A stretch of DNA of 64,000 bases, taken from Paraburkholderia sp. BCC1884 (GTDB taxonomy: Bacteria > Pseudomonadota > Gammaproteobacteria > Burkholderiales > Burkholderiaceae). The stretch lies in contig NZ_CAAJGL010000055.1 in NCBI RefSeq assembly GCF_900996225.1, positions 62,001 to 126,000 on the forward strand. Direction: 5' to 3'. The position numbers and the translations under genes were made by a program. The notes under the pieces were generated by a model. That model did not search any database, was not told where the DNA came from, and saw only the letters and a list, made by a program, of their open reading frames with translations. Below, one piece after another: positions 44,885-53,592 of the stretch (positions are counted from its first letter, which is position 1; every line of letters begins with the position of its first letter).

Positions 44885-45916
44885 TTACGCCATCGTCACC
44901 AGATTGCGGCCGGCGTGCTTCGAGCGGTACAGCGCCCGGTCCGCGCTCGCAAAGCCGTCGCGATGCGCCGGCCGCGAGAGGTCGGTGATGCGCGTGAGCG
45001 AGGCACCCACGCTCACCGTCACCCGTCCGAGCGGCGAAGCGCGATGCTCGATAGCCAGATCTTCGACGCTCTGCCGTAGACGGTCGAGCGTGTTCTCGAG
45101 CGACGTGGCCTCGGCGTTCGTCACCAGCAGGCCGAATTCCTCGCCGCCCATGCGTCCGACGACGATGCGATCGCCATCGGCCGCTTCCTGCATCACCGAG
45201 GCGACCTGACGCAGACAATGATCCCCGGCCTGGTGGCCATACGTATCGTTGTATTGCTTGAACCAGTCCACGTCGACCACCACTGAGCCCATCACGTCGC
45301 CGTCCCGCGCTTCTTTCCAGCGACGTGTGATGCTTTCCAGCAGAAAACGGCGGTTATAGATCTGCGTGAGCGGATCGATCGCGGTAGCCGTGCGCATCTT
45401 CAGATCGTTTTCGATCATCGCGCGCAGATGGTAGAACACGCCGCGTTGCGAGGCGTCGAGACGGCCGGGCGCCGGGTCCATCGCGCACAACGCGCCGACG
45501 ATCTCGCCGTTCGGCGCACGCAGGGCAATCGCCGCATAAAAGCGCACGAAAGGATGACGCTGCACCAGCATGCATTCGCCGAAGCGGGCGTCGTCGTGAG
45601 CGTCTTCGATCACGAACAGCTCGGCGTCGCGCACCGCGTAGTCGGCGAGCGATCGGGCCCGTGTGACGAGCGGCATCGCCATGCCGACTTCGGCACGGTA
45701 ATGCTGATGCTCTTCGTCGAGCAGCGTAATCGCGGTGATCGCCGCACCGGTCACGCTCTTCAGGATTTCGGCCGCGTGGGTGAAGCACTCGCGCATCACC
45801 TGATCGTCGTGCAAAAGCCATTCGATCACCGACGACTCCACCTCGGGCTCATTGCCGGCGGCAGGATCGACCGACATGCGGCTGGACAGACGGTCGTTAC
45901 TGTAAGCGAGTTGCAC
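44885..45916 (-). CDS. GAF-GGDEF diguanylate cyclase
   Basis: 343 aa. A GAF-like sensor domain occupies about 30-165 (TGAAITAITLLDEEHQHYRA, FYAAIALRAPNGEIVGALCA). The cyclase domain follows from 175: DPLTQIYNRRFLLESITRRW, VVVDVDWFKQYNDTYGHQAG, and the active-site loop GRMGGEEFGLL at 255-264. It should make cyclic di-GMP from two GTP. The RxxD product-inhibition site is not visible just before GGEEF. No transmembrane segment, so cytosolic. It may influence exopolysaccharide and biofilm, but this is only inference from proximity. Confidence 0.93.
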   Translation of the reverse strand: MQLAYSNDRLSSRMSVDPAAGNEPEVESSVIEWLLHDDQVMRECFTHAAEILKSVTGAAITAITLLDEEHQHYRAEVGMAMPLVTRARSLADYAVRDAELFVIEDAHDDARFGECMLVQRHPFVRFYAAIALRAPNGEIVGALCAMDPAPGRLDASQRGVFYHLRAMIENDLKMRTATAIDPLTQIYNRRFLLESITRRWKEARDGDVMGSVVVDVDWFKQYNDTYGHQAGDHCLRQVASVMQEAADGDRIVVGRMGGEEFGLLVTNAEATSLENTLDRLRQSVEDLAIEHRASPLGRVTVSVGASLTRITDLSRPAHRDGFASADRALYRSKHAGRNLVTMA

Positions 45917-46173
45917 GGCTGGGTTCCCGAGAGTGACTAGCTCATGTCAACGGCACCGCGGCACGAAACTTGAGTGGGACGCGTAGTCCGGGACGCGCAG
46001 TCTGGCGCGCGGCGCAAGTCCGGCGTGAGCAGCCTCACGAAGTACAATTCACGCGCCAGTCATGCGCGGCCTGCTTTCTGCTCAAGAAACGGGCAACGCA
46101 TCCATTCAACAGACAATTGCACGTGCCATCTCGCGCGCCGTGCAGTTGCTTGCGCTGTAGTTCAACCGCCCCA

Positions 46174-47391
46174 ATGACGACGACCGCCGCTCATCACCCA
46201 ACCCGCGCCTTGCTGATCACGAATGTCCGTCAGCGCGATGGTAGCCGCGTCGACGTATCGATCGTCGACGGCCGCATCGCGGCCATCGGCACGGACCTGC
46301 CGCGCGCCGCTGGCGTCGCGTTGGAGGATGGTGCAGGCGCGCTGCTGTTGCCGGGTTTCGTCGAAGGGCATACGCACCTGGACAAAACCAACTGGGGCCT
46401 GCGCTGGTATCGCAACGAAGTCGGGCCGAAGCTGACCGACCGCATCGAGAACGAACGACGCTGGCGTGCAGAAAGCGGTCACGACGCGGGCGTGCAATCG
46501 CTCGCGCTGGCTCGCGCGTTTCTCGCCGCGGGCACCACGCGCCTGCGCACCCATGTCGATATCGACACCGACGCGGGCCTGCGTCATCTCGAAGGCGTGC
46601 TCACCACGCGCGAGACGCTGCGCGGCGCAATGGATCTGCAGATCGTCGCCTTTCCGCAATCGGGCCTGCTCGGCCGTCCTGGCACGGATGCGCTGCTCGA
46701 CCAGGCCTTGAGCGCCGGTGCGGATGTGCTCGGTGCGCTCGATCCCGCCTTGATCGACGGCGACCCGGTGGCTTCGCTCGACGTGACGTTCGGCCTTGCC
46801 GAACGTCATCAAAAACCGATCGACATCCATCTGCACGAGCCGGGTGAAATCGGTGCGTTCACGCTCGGACTGTTGCTCGACCGCGTCGCCGCGCTGGGCA
46901 TGCAAGGTCGGGTGGTAGTCAGTCACGCGTTCTGCCTCGGCGCGCTGCCCGAACGCGAACGCGACGGCCTGCTCGAGCGCCTCGCCCATCTGCGTGTCGC
47001 ATTGCTGACGACCGCGCCGTCCTCGACCGTCGTGCCGCCGCTCAAAACCTGCCTCGAAAAAGGCGTCACGCTATTCGGCGGCAACGACGGCATCCGCGAC
47101 ACGTGGACGCCCTATGGCTCGCCCGACATGCTGGAGCGCGCCATGCTGATCGCGATGCGCTACGGCCTGCGCCGCGACGACGATCTCGCCCTGGCGTTCG
47201 ACTGCGTGAGCAGCACCGCGGCGCACGCGTGCGGATTCGCCGACTATGGCTTGCACGCCGGCGCGCGCGCCGACCTCGTGCTGGTCGACGCCGACACGCT
47301 CGCGCACGCGCTGGTCGCGCGGCCGCCACGCAAGCTGGTGATGAGCCACGGCCGCATCGTCGCGCGCGCTGGCGCGGCCGTAGTCGAGTGA
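46174..47391 (+). CDS. Cytosine deaminase-like amidohydrolase
   Basis: 405 aa from ATG 46174; the frame is open from 45970 but the first 68 codons do not look like protein. Metal-dependent amidohydrolase: N-terminal LLITNVRQRDGSRVDVSIVD, first metal ligands GFVEGHTHLDKTNWGL, LRTHVDIDTDAGLRHLEGVL, PIDIHLHEPGEIGAF, VVVSHAFCLGALPE, and GGNDGIRDTWTPYGSPDM with the catalytic Asp. This is the CodA-type set (HxH, H, H, D). It may deaminate cytosine or a related N-heterocycle. The following LysR gene (91 bp downstream) may regulate it. Confidence 0.85.
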   Translation: MTTTAAHHPTRALLITNVRQRDGSRVDVSIVDGRIAAIGTDLPRAAGVALEDGAGALLLPGFVEGHTHLDKTNWGLRWYRNEVGPKLTDRIENERRWRAESGHDAGVQSLALARAFLAAGTTRLRTHVDIDTDAGLRHLEGVLTTRETLRGAMDLQIVAFPQSGLLGRPGTDALLDQALSAGADVLGALDPALIDGDPVASLDVTFGLAERHQKPIDIHLHEPGEIGAFTLGLLLDRVAALGMQGRVVVSHAFCLGALPERERDGLLERLAHLRVALLTTAPSSTVVPPLKTCLEKGVTLFGGNDGIRDTWTPYGSPDMLERAMLIAMRYGLRRDDDLALAFDCVSSTAAHACGFADYGLHAGARADLVLVDADTLAHALVARPPRKLVMSHGRIVARAGAAVVE

Positions 47392-47482
47392 GGTCCGTTG
47401 AACCCGATTGAATCCCGAACATTGAACCAGCGCATGGTGACGCCACGCCGCGCGCTGCAAAGAAACCGGTTTGCGCACTGAC

Positions 47483-48388
47483 ATGATCAATCTCTTTCAA
47501 GCCATGCAGGCCTTCGTAAAAGTCGCCGACGCCGGCAGCTTCGCGCAGGCCGCGGAACAACTCAGTGTGTCGACCTCGGTCGTCACGCGTCACGTATCGA
47601 GCCTCGAAAAACACCTCGGCATTCGCCTGTTCCAGCGCACCACGCGCAAGGTCGTGCTGACCGAAGCGGGCGCGGATTACGCCGCCGGTTGCCGGATGCT
47701 GCTCGCGGAACTCGAGGAAGTCGAATCGCGTGCGACCACCACCTCGAAGGAGGTGGCGGGCGATCTGCGCATCGTGGCGCTGGGAAGTTTCTCGCTGTTC
47801 CGGCTCACGCCGCTGTTCGCCGAATATCAGGCCAAGTTTCCGCACGTCAATCTGCGCGTGACGCTGACCGAGAAACGTGTCGATCTGCTCGAAGGCGGCT
47901 TCGACGTGGGCATCGTGACGGAGCATATGATCCGCTCGGAGTCGCTGGTGGTGCGTCGCCTGATTACCTCGCACGCCGTGCCGGTGGCGGCTGGCGCGTA
48001 TCTCGCGCAAGCGGGTTATCCGAAAACGCCGGCCGACCTCGCCCGGCACCGGATGATCGCCGCCTCGACGGATACCAGCCCGCAGACCTGGGTGTTCCGC
48101 AAAAACAGCGCCGGTGCCGGCGACGAAGAAATGGTCGCGCTCGACGCGTCGTTCACCGTCAACAGCATGGTCATGCAGAAGCAGGCGACGCTCGGCGCGA
48201 TGGGCGTGGCCTTGCTGCCGCTCGAAATGGTGGCCGACGAGTTGCGCGCCGGCACCCTCGTCAAGGTGCTCGACGATTACGCCGTGCTCAATGGCGATGT
48301 GGCCGTGTCGCTGGTCTATCCGAGCCGGGAGTTCGTGCCGCGCAAAATTCGCGAGTTCATCGATCTCGCCGTGGGGTTCTTCAACTGA
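47483..48388 (+). CDS. LysR-family transcriptional regulator
   Basis: 301 aa from ATG 47483. Helix-turn-helix: LFQAMQAFVKVADAGSFAQA, EQLSVSTSVVTRHVSSLEKH, IRLFQRTTRKVVLTEAGADY. The effector domain (residues 90-295) includes VDLLEGGFDVGIVTEHMIRS. Downstream and on the same strand as the amidohydrolase, so possibly its regulator; target unproven. Two hairpins follow, the second a good terminator. Confidence 0.9.
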   Translation: MINLFQAMQAFVKVADAGSFAQAAEQLSVSTSVVTRHVSSLEKHLGIRLFQRTTRKVVLTEAGADYAAGCRMLLAELEEVESRATTTSKEVAGDLRIVALGSFSLFRLTPLFAEYQAKFPHVNLRVTLTEKRVDLLEGGFDVGIVTEHMIRSESLVVRRLITSHAVPVAAGAYLAQAGYPKTPADLARHRMIAASTDTSPQTWVFRKNSAGAGDEEMVALDASFTVNSMVMQKQATLGAMGVALLPLEMVADELRAGTLVKVLDDYAVLNGDVAVSLVYPSREFVPRKIREFIDLAVGFFN

Positions 48389-48415
48389 AATTGCGCGCGG
48401 CGTCGGGCAAGAAAA

Positions 48416-48445
48416 AAGGCGCGCCGTCGTGTAACGGCGCGCCTT
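48416..48445 (-). terminator. Intrinsic terminator for the phnX side (minus strand)
   Basis: AAGGCGCGCCG and CGGCGCGCCTT form a perfect 11-bp stem. Read on the minus strand it is followed directly by a T6 tract (complement of 48411-48416), so it should end transcription coming from phnX. Confidence 0.8.
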
Positions 48446-48458
48446 CCTTCAAGTAAGA

Positions 48459-48483
48459 AAGCGGGGTACATGCCCCGCTTTTT
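48459..48483 (+). terminator. Intrinsic terminator after the LysR gene (plus strand)
   Basis: AAGCGGGG pairs with CCCCGCTT, 6-base loop, followed by TTT and an AT-rich stretch. It ends 8 bp before the phnX stop codon and should stop transcripts from the LysR gene; with 48416-48445 it forms a back-to-back pair. Confidence 0.8.
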
Positions 48484-48490
48484 CATTTCA

Positions 48491-49294
48491 TCACGGCCGC
48501 TCGCCGCGTGCGAGACGCGCTTCGATGTCGTACACCACCGGCATCAGATCCGCCACGCTGTCGATCACGTAGTGCGCGCCGGCCGCCTGCAGCTTCTGGA
48601 TCGCGGCCTTGCGGCGCCACGCGAATTCAGCCGGGGCGAGCGCCTTGACGTCGTCCTCGGCCATGCCGAAAGCGTTGCCGCTCACCGCGACGCCCACCGC
48701 CCACGTACCGCCGTTGATGCCCTCTTCGATGCCGACTTCGGTGTCGTCGACCTTGATCGCATCCTTCGCTCGCCATACGCCCAGCTCGGGCAACGTCTTG
48801 TAGATCATGTACGGCGACGGCCGCCCTTCCGGCGTATCGCCCGTGCACACCAGGCTGTCCGGCGAAAAACCCTGCGCGGCCGCACCCGGCAGAATCTCGG
48901 CCATGATTTCGCGTGTATAACCGGTGGTCGTGCCGATGCGGATGTCGTCGTGACGCAAGGCGATGGCCACTTCCGCCACGCCCGGAATCACCGAGCTATA
49001 GCTCGCCGCGACGGCGATGTTCTTCGGTACGAAAACGTCGTAGACCGCATCGATATCCGCCTCGCCCGGCGCGTGGCCGTGCTTGTCCGCCCAGGCCTGC
49101 GCCACGCGCGGCAAGGCCATCAGTGCGGCGATATGCGGACGCTTGGCCATGCCCATCGGCCCGCGCGCTTCCTCGATCGTGATCGACACGCCGAACTGCT
49201 CGAACGTCTCGACGAATGCGCCCATCGGCGCCAGTGAGCCGTAGTCCACTACGGTGCCGGCCCAGTCGAAAATCACTGCTTTGACATGTTTCAT
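48491..49294 (-). CDS. phnX: Phosphonoacetaldehyde hydrolase
   Basis: HAD-superfamily enzyme that cleaves phosphonoacetaldehyde to acetaldehyde and phosphate, the second step of 2-aminoethylphosphonate (AEP) breakdown. 267 aa. The nucleophile Asp10 and the phosphonatase-specific Ala12 appear in AVIFDWAGTVVDYGS; the Schiff-base Lys51 in ARGPMGMAKRPHIAALM; later HAD motifs are IRIGTTTGYTREIM and AIKVDDTEVGIEEGINGGTW. Lies 30 bp after phnW on the same strand. Confidence 0.96.
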   Translation of the reverse strand: MKHVKAVIFDWAGTVVDYGSLAPMGAFVETFEQFGVSITIEEARGPMGMAKRPHIAALMALPRVAQAWADKHGHAPGEADIDAVYDVFVPKNIAVAASYSSVIPGVAEVAIALRHDDIRIGTTTGYTREIMAEILPGAAAQGFSPDSLVCTGDTPEGRPSPYMIYKTLPELGVWRAKDAIKVDDTEVGIEEGINGGTWAVGVAVSGNAFGMAEDDVKALAPAEFAWRRKAAIQKLQAAGAHYVIDSVADLMPVVYDIEARLARGERP

Positions 49295-49324
49295 CTGCTT
49301 CGATCCTGAAGAGGTCAGTCGGGG

Positions 49325-50533
49325 TCAGCCTGACTCGGCCAATGACTTGCGTTCGTCGAGCGCGACGGCCGGCGGCGCGGCGTGCGGCACGCCCAGCGTC
49401 TGCAGCGACTTCGCGCAGGCCTGCACCACCCGGCGCATCACCTGCTCGTCCACCTGTCCGATGCAGCCGATGCGGAAACTGTCCACCACGGTCAGCTTGC
49501 CCGGATAAATGATGAAGCCCTGCTCTTTCATCAATTCATAGAAACGCTCGAAGCTGAACGATGCATGCGCCGGGGCGAAGAACGTCACGATGATCGGCGA
49601 GCGCCAACGTGCATTCAGCAGCGGCTCGAAACCGAGTTCATGCATGCCGGCCACCAGCACGTCACGATTGTTCGCGTAACGCGCGAGGCGTCCCGGCTGG
49701 CCACCTTCGAGTTTGTGCAGGCGCAGCGCTTCGATGAACGCGGCGACCGTGTGCGTGGGCGGCGTGAAGCGCCATTGACCGGTGCGGTTCATCACGTCCC
49801 ATTGGTCGTAGACGTCGAGCGCGAGCGAATGGCTGCGGCCTTTGGCTTCCTGCAACGCGCTCTTGCGGGCGATCACGAAGCCGAAGCCGGGTACGCCTTC
49901 AATGCACTTGTTGGCCGACGAAACGAACGCCTCGCAGGCAATCTCGCGCACATCGAACGGCACCGCGCCGAAAGCGCTCATCGAATCGATCAGCAGCTTG
50001 CGGCCTGTCCTGGCCGTGGCGGCGGCGATTTCCCCGATCGGGTTGAGAATCCCCGAACTGGTTTCGCAGTGCACCGCGACCACATGCGTGATGCTCGGAT
50101 CGGCCTCCAGCATGCGCTCGACTTCTGCGCCGCGCGGCGGCAAATAATCGCCCTTGTCGAGCAGCGTGGCGCGGCGGCCGAGATAGCCGAGCGTGGTGGC
50201 AATACGCTTGCCGTACGCGCCGTTGGCGAGGACCAGCGCGTGGCCGTCGCGCGGAATCAGGCTGCCGAGCATGGCCTCGACGCAGTAGCTGCCGCTGCCT
50301 TGCAGCGGCACGCAGTCGTAGTCGCCCGCCGTGTCGCCGGCGATGTCCAGCAGGCTGGCGCGCAGGTGCGCGGTCATCGCGCGAAAATCCCCGTCCCACG
50401 ACCCCCAGTCGCGCAGCATGGCTTCCTTGGTGGAGTACGCCGTGGTCAACGGACCGGGCGTCAGCAGATAGGGTTCGCCTTTGGCCGGCGGGGCGCAGGT
50501 CGCTGCGGGAGAACGGTCTATCGTGCTTTCCAT
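49325..50533 (-). CDS. phnW: 2-Aminoethylphosphonate--pyruvate transaminase
   Basis: PLP enzyme converting AEP and pyruvate to phosphonoacetaldehyde and alanine. 402 aa from ATG 50531-50533 with GGAG 9 bp upstream; the longer open frame to 50734 overlaps the divergent regulator and is rejected. Motifs: PYLLTPGPLTTAYSTKEAML at 21-40, GSGSYCVEAMLGSLIPRDG, Asp183 in LLIDSMSAFGAVPFD, and the PLP Lys209 in FVSSANKCIEGVPGFGFV. Forms an operon with phnX. The product lets the cell use AEP as nitrogen, phosphorus and carbon source. Confidence 0.95.
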   Translation of the reverse strand: MESTIDRSPAATCAPPAKGEPYLLTPGPLTTAYSTKEAMLRDWGSWDGDFRAMTAHLRASLLDIAGDTAGDYDCVPLQGSGSYCVEAMLGSLIPRDGHALVLANGAYGKRIATTLGYLGRRATLLDKGDYLPPRGAEVERMLEADPSITHVVAVHCETSSGILNPIGEIAAATARTGRKLLIDSMSAFGAVPFDVREIACEAFVSSANKCIEGVPGFGFVIARKSALQEAKGRSHSLALDVYDQWDVMNRTGQWRFTPPTHTVAAFIEALRLHKLEGGQPGRLARYANNRDVLVAGMHELGFEPLLNARWRSPIIVTFFAPAHASFSFERFYELMKEQGFIIYPGKLTVVDSFRIGCIGQVDEQVMRRVVQACAKSLQTLGVPHAAPPAVALDERKSLAESG

Positions 50534-50598
50534 GTTCGGACGCTCCGAGAGGGCTGTTTCGGTGATCACAGCGTACCGAAAGGCCCGGCATCGGTAAA

Positions 50599-50613
50599 AT
50601 CGATATAATCGAT
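50599..50613. promoter_or_regulatory. Candidate operator in the phnW/LysR divergent gap
   Basis: ATCGATATAATCGAT: two ATCGAT copies around a 3-bp centre, with a related GATATCGTAAAA just downstream at 50615-50627. The gap between the two starts is 118 bp, so this AT-rich dyad probably overlaps both promoters and is the likely LysR binding region. Confidence 0.45.
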
Positions 50614-50651
50614 GTGGATATCGTAAAAACTTATGGCTTAGTGAGGCACAC

Positions 50652-51533
50652 ATGCAATACGCGCAATTGCGGGCGTTCCACGCGGTCGCGGAACATGGCG
50701 GCTTCTCCCGGGCGGCGCAGGCGCTGTCGCTCACGCAGCCCGCAGTGTCGGATCATGTGCGGCGTCTGGAGCAGGATTACGGGGTCAAGCTGTTCGAGCG
50801 CGGCCCGCGCGGGGTCGAAACAACCGAACTCGGCCTGCGTCTTTTCAGCGTGACTCGGCACATGCTCAGTTGCGAACGCGACGCGCGTCAATTGCTGGAA
50901 TCCGCGGGCGGTCTGGAGTCCGGGTCGCTCTCGCTGGTCGCGGATGCGCCCGATCTCGCGGTCGCGTTGGTCAGCGCGTTTCGCAAACTGCATCCGGGCA
51001 TCGTCGTCACGCTGTCGATCGCCAATGCGGCGGATTGCATGCAGCGGGTGTTGTCGAGCGCCGTGGACGCCGCGATTACTGCCGCGCCGCAGGTGCATAG
51101 CCGGCTGGAGGCGCGCGTTTTACGACGCGATCCGCTGGTGGCGATGGTGCCGGCCAGTTACGCGGTCGCCAAGAAGCGCAAGCTGAGCTACGCGGAACTG
51201 GTCAGGCAGCCGATGATTTTTCGCGAGCCGCAATCCGTCACGCAGCAGCTACTTGAAATCGAACTGGTGCGCTCGTCGTTGCAGGTCGAACCGGTGATGT
51301 ATGTAGATGGGCGCGAGGCGCTGGAAGAAGCGGTCGCGCAAGGTATGGGCGTCGGCGTGATCGCGCGTGCCGAATTCAATGAATCGCGGCGTATCAGAAT
51401 GATTCCGCTACAGGATTGCCAGGTGCAGATGATCGAATCGCTGACGCGACTCGCCGAGCGGCCGGGCTCGAATCTGCTGGATGCGCTGTTTGCGGTGGAA
51501 CTGCCTGGCGTCGGCGACGTGACAGCGAAATAA
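50652..51533 (+). CDS. LysR-family regulator of the AEP genes
   Basis: 293 aa. N-terminal helix-turn-helix: MQYAQLRAFHAVAEHGGFSR, QALSLTQPAVSDHVRRLEQD, VKLFERGPRGVETTELG; effector domain from 90 on. Divergent from phnW with a dyad site between. LysR regulators commonly control phnWX-type AEP degradation, so it is the likely activator in response to AEP or phosphonoacetaldehyde. GTGAGG lies 6 bp upstream of the ATG. Confidence 0.9.
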   Translation: MQYAQLRAFHAVAEHGGFSRAAQALSLTQPAVSDHVRRLEQDYGVKLFERGPRGVETTELGLRLFSVTRHMLSCERDARQLLESAGGLESGSLSLVADAPDLAVALVSAFRKLHPGIVVTLSIANAADCMQRVLSSAVDAAITAAPQVHSRLEARVLRRDPLVAMVPASYAVAKKRKLSYAELVRQPMIFREPQSVTQQLLEIELVRSSLQVEPVMYVDGREALEEAVAQGMGVGVIARAEFNESRRIRMIPLQDCQVQMIESLTRLAERPGSNLLDALFAVELPGVGDVTAK

Positions 51534-51552
51534 GTGCGCCCGAAATAGAAAC

Positions 51553-51586
51553 CGCCCCGGCACGCACGGCGTCGGGGCGATTTTTT
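51553..51586 (+). terminator. Intrinsic terminator after the AEP regulator
   Basis: CGCCCCG and CGGGGCG form a 7-bp stem with a 13-base loop, followed by A and a T6 tract. It starts 19 bp after the LysR stop, on the plus strand. Confidence 0.85.
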
Positions 51587-51612
51587 ATTTTGCCAAACGG
51601 AGTCGAACGCGC

Positions 51613-52368
51613 TTAACGCGAGCCACCGCTTGCAATCAGACTTTCGCCGGTCAACCAGCGAGCGTCGTCCGAGGCGAGGAACGCGACGACATCGGCGATA
51701 TCGTCCGGCTTGCCGATGCGGCCGAGCGGCGTCGTGCTGAGCGCCCAGGCTTCGAAATCGGAATCCGTGCCGGTGATGCCCGCGCTATGCGTGCCTTCCG
51801 TCGCCACCATGCCGGGATTCACCGAATTCACGCGAATCTTGCGCGGGCCCAGTTCGCGGGCGAGCACGCCGGTAATACCGTCCACCGCGCCCTTGGTCGC
51901 GGTATAGACCGCACTGCCTGCCGGCGTGATGCGGCTCACCACCGAACTGACGTTGACGATGCTGGCGCCTTCGCCGAGATGCTTGACCGCCGCCTGAGTA
52001 ACCAGCAGCAGACCGAGTACGTTCACGTTGAAGTGTTGATGGAAATGCTCTTCGGTGATTTCCTCGATCGGCGCGAATGCATACACGCCCGAGTTGTTCA
52101 CCAGAATATCGAGGTGTCCATAGGTTTCGATCGCGGTATCGATGATGCCTTGCGCGTCCGCGGCTTTCGACACGTCGCCGACCACCGCGACTGCCTTGCC
52201 GCCCGCCGCGGTGATGGCCGCCACGACGTTGTCCGCACCCTCGCGGCTCGACGCGTAATTCACCACCACCGATGCGCCCTGCGCCGCCAAAGCCTTGGCG
52301 ATCGCCGCGCCGATACCCTTCGATGCGCCGGTTACTACTGCAACCTTACCTGTGAGCTTGCTCATCAT
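51613..52368 (-). CDS. Short-chain dehydrogenase/reductase (FabG-like)
   Basis: 251 aa. Glycine motif KVAVVTGASKGIGAAIAKAL at residues 8-27, then VVVNYASSREGADNVVAAI, the NNSG motif (LDILVNNSGVYAF), catalytic Ser in IVNVSSVVSRITPAG, and VYTATKGAVDGITGVLAREL with Tyr/Lys. The C-terminus WLTGESLIASGGSR is normal. Substrate unknown; many relatives are annotated as glucose 1-dehydrogenase or 3-oxoacyl-ACP reductase by similarity alone. Monocistronic by spacing. Confidence 0.92.
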   Translation of the reverse strand: MMSKLTGKVAVVTGASKGIGAAIAKALAAQGASVVVNYASSREGADNVVAAITAAGGKAVAVVGDVSKAADAQGIIDTAIETYGHLDILVNNSGVYAFAPIEEITEEHFHQHFNVNVLGLLLVTQAAVKHLGEGASIVNVSSVVSRITPAGSAVYTATKGAVDGITGVLARELGPRKIRVNSVNPGMVATEGTHSAGITGTDSDFEAWALSTTPLGRIGKPDDIADVVAFLASDDARWLTGESLIASGGSR

Positions 52369-52469
52369 CGTGTCCTTTAAGTGGGTTAGCGTCGAGTGAC
52401 GCTGTCACAGGAGACAATGTAGGCAGGTTGGTGCCCGGGATAAAGCAGCTTGAAACGAATAGATACGTC

Positions 52470-52549
52470 GGTCGAGCCGAACAATCGGCAGGCGCAGGTT
52501 TAAGCGTCTGCCGGAGAACGGCTCGACCGATCGGCCGCCTATGCGGCCG
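52470..52549. repeat. Nested inverted repeats between the SDR and deacetylase genes
   Basis: An outer stem GGTCGAGCC (52470-52478) / GGCTCGACC (52520-52528) encloses an inner stem CGGCAGGCGC (52486-52495) / GCGTCTGCCG (52504-52513) with one mismatch. A second hairpin, CGGCCGC/GCGGCCG, follows at about 52532-52549, just past the deacetylase stop. No T tract adjoins it. It could be a 3'-end structure of the deacetylase operon, a small structured RNA, or a mobile repeat unit. Confidence 0.5.
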
Positions 52550-52553
52550 GACC

Positions 52554-53576
52554 TCACCGTTTCGAAGCAAAGCCTTTGAAAAAGGACTGCGCGTTCGCAT
52601 CGAGCGTCTCGATGTGATATCCCCCTTCCTGCACGATCAAAGTGGGCAGTTTCAAGCCACCGAGTTTGCCGCCCAGCGTGCCGAAACCCTCGGTGGTCAC
52701 GGCCACCATCGCTTGCGGGTCGTCCTTGTAGATGTCGAAGCCAAGCGCAACGACCAGCACATCCGGTTGAAAACGCGCCACCACGCGCAAGGCCGCATCG
52801 AGGTGTTCGAAGAACACCTCCTCCGACGAACCGTGCGGCATCGGCAGATTGACGTTGTAGCCTTCACCCTGCGCTGCGCCGCGTTCGTCTTCGAAGCCCG
52901 CCACCACCGGATAGAAGTTGGTCGGATCGCCGTGAATCGACACATACAGCACGTCGTCGCGGCCGTAAAAGATTTCCTGCACGCCCTGGCCATGATGCAT
53001 GTCGGTGTCGAGAATCGCCACGCGCGGGTACTTCTGCCGCAGCGCTTGCGCAGCGACAGCCGCATTGTTCAGATAGCAGAAACCGCCGGCCGCTTCAGCG
53101 CGCGCGTGATGGCCCGGTGGGCGGCACAAGGCGTAGGCTTCGCTCGCGCCGTCGAGAATTGCATGGGCGCCGCCGAGCGCACTTTGTGCGGACCAGTACG
53201 CGGATTCGTACGTATGCTCGCCCACCGGACAACTGCCGTCGGCGAGATAGCGTGCCGCTTGCGCCAGCACGCCGCGCAGGGGATTGTTCTCGCGGATGTA
53301 CACGTTCGACATCACTTCGTCGCCCCATTCCGCGGGCATCTTCTTCCACTCGCGGTGCGCCTCCTCGAGGAAGCACAGATAGTTCATCCCATGCACGGCG
53401 GCAAGCGGCGCGGCGCCGAAATCCGCCGGCTCACTCACCTCGAAGCCGAGTTTCTTTGCCGCTTCGACGAGGCGCAGCGCGCGCTCGGGCACTTCCTGCG
53501 GCGTGCGCATCTGGCCACGCGAGAGATAACTGCGCGGATGATGCTTCAACTGCGCGGGATGAAAAAATGTCTGCAT
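52554..53576 (-). CDS. Acetylpolyamine amidohydrolase-like (class II HDAC superfamily) deacetylase
   Basis: 340 aa from ATG 53574-53576, the usual length for bacterial acetylpolyamine amidohydrolase. Catalytic pair H156-H157 in CRPPGHHARAEAAGGFCYLN, zinc ligands D192 and H194 in VAILDTDMHHGQGVQEIFYG, a third Asp in VALGFDIYKDDPQA, and the active-site Tyr in QEGGYHIETL. It removes acetyl groups from acetylated polyamines or similar amides. Last gene of an MFS - M20 - deacetylase operon (16-bp gap), which points to uptake and catabolism of an acylated or carbamoylated amine. Confidence 0.9.
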   Translation of the reverse strand: MQTFFHPAQLKHHPRSYLSRGQMRTPQEVPERALRLVEAAKKLGFEVSEPADFGAAPLAAVHGMNYLCFLEEAHREWKKMPAEWGDEVMSNVYIRENNPLRGVLAQAARYLADGSCPVGEHTYESAYWSAQSALGGAHAILDGASEAYALCRPPGHHARAEAAGGFCYLNNAAVAAQALRQKYPRVAILDTDMHHGQGVQEIFYGRDDVLYVSIHGDPTNFYPVVAGFEDERGAAQGEGYNVNLPMPHGSSEEVFFEHLDAALRVVARFQPDVLVVALGFDIYKDDPQAMVAVTTEGFGTLGGKLGGLKLPTLIVQEGGYHIETLDANAQSFFKGFASKR

Positions 53577-53592
53577 GTCGGGTTCCTCTACT

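Noticed and set aside
45974-46002. Two near-copies of a 14-bp unit beginning GGGACGCG
   Set aside because: Imperfect and only two copies; likely chance in GC-rich sequence.
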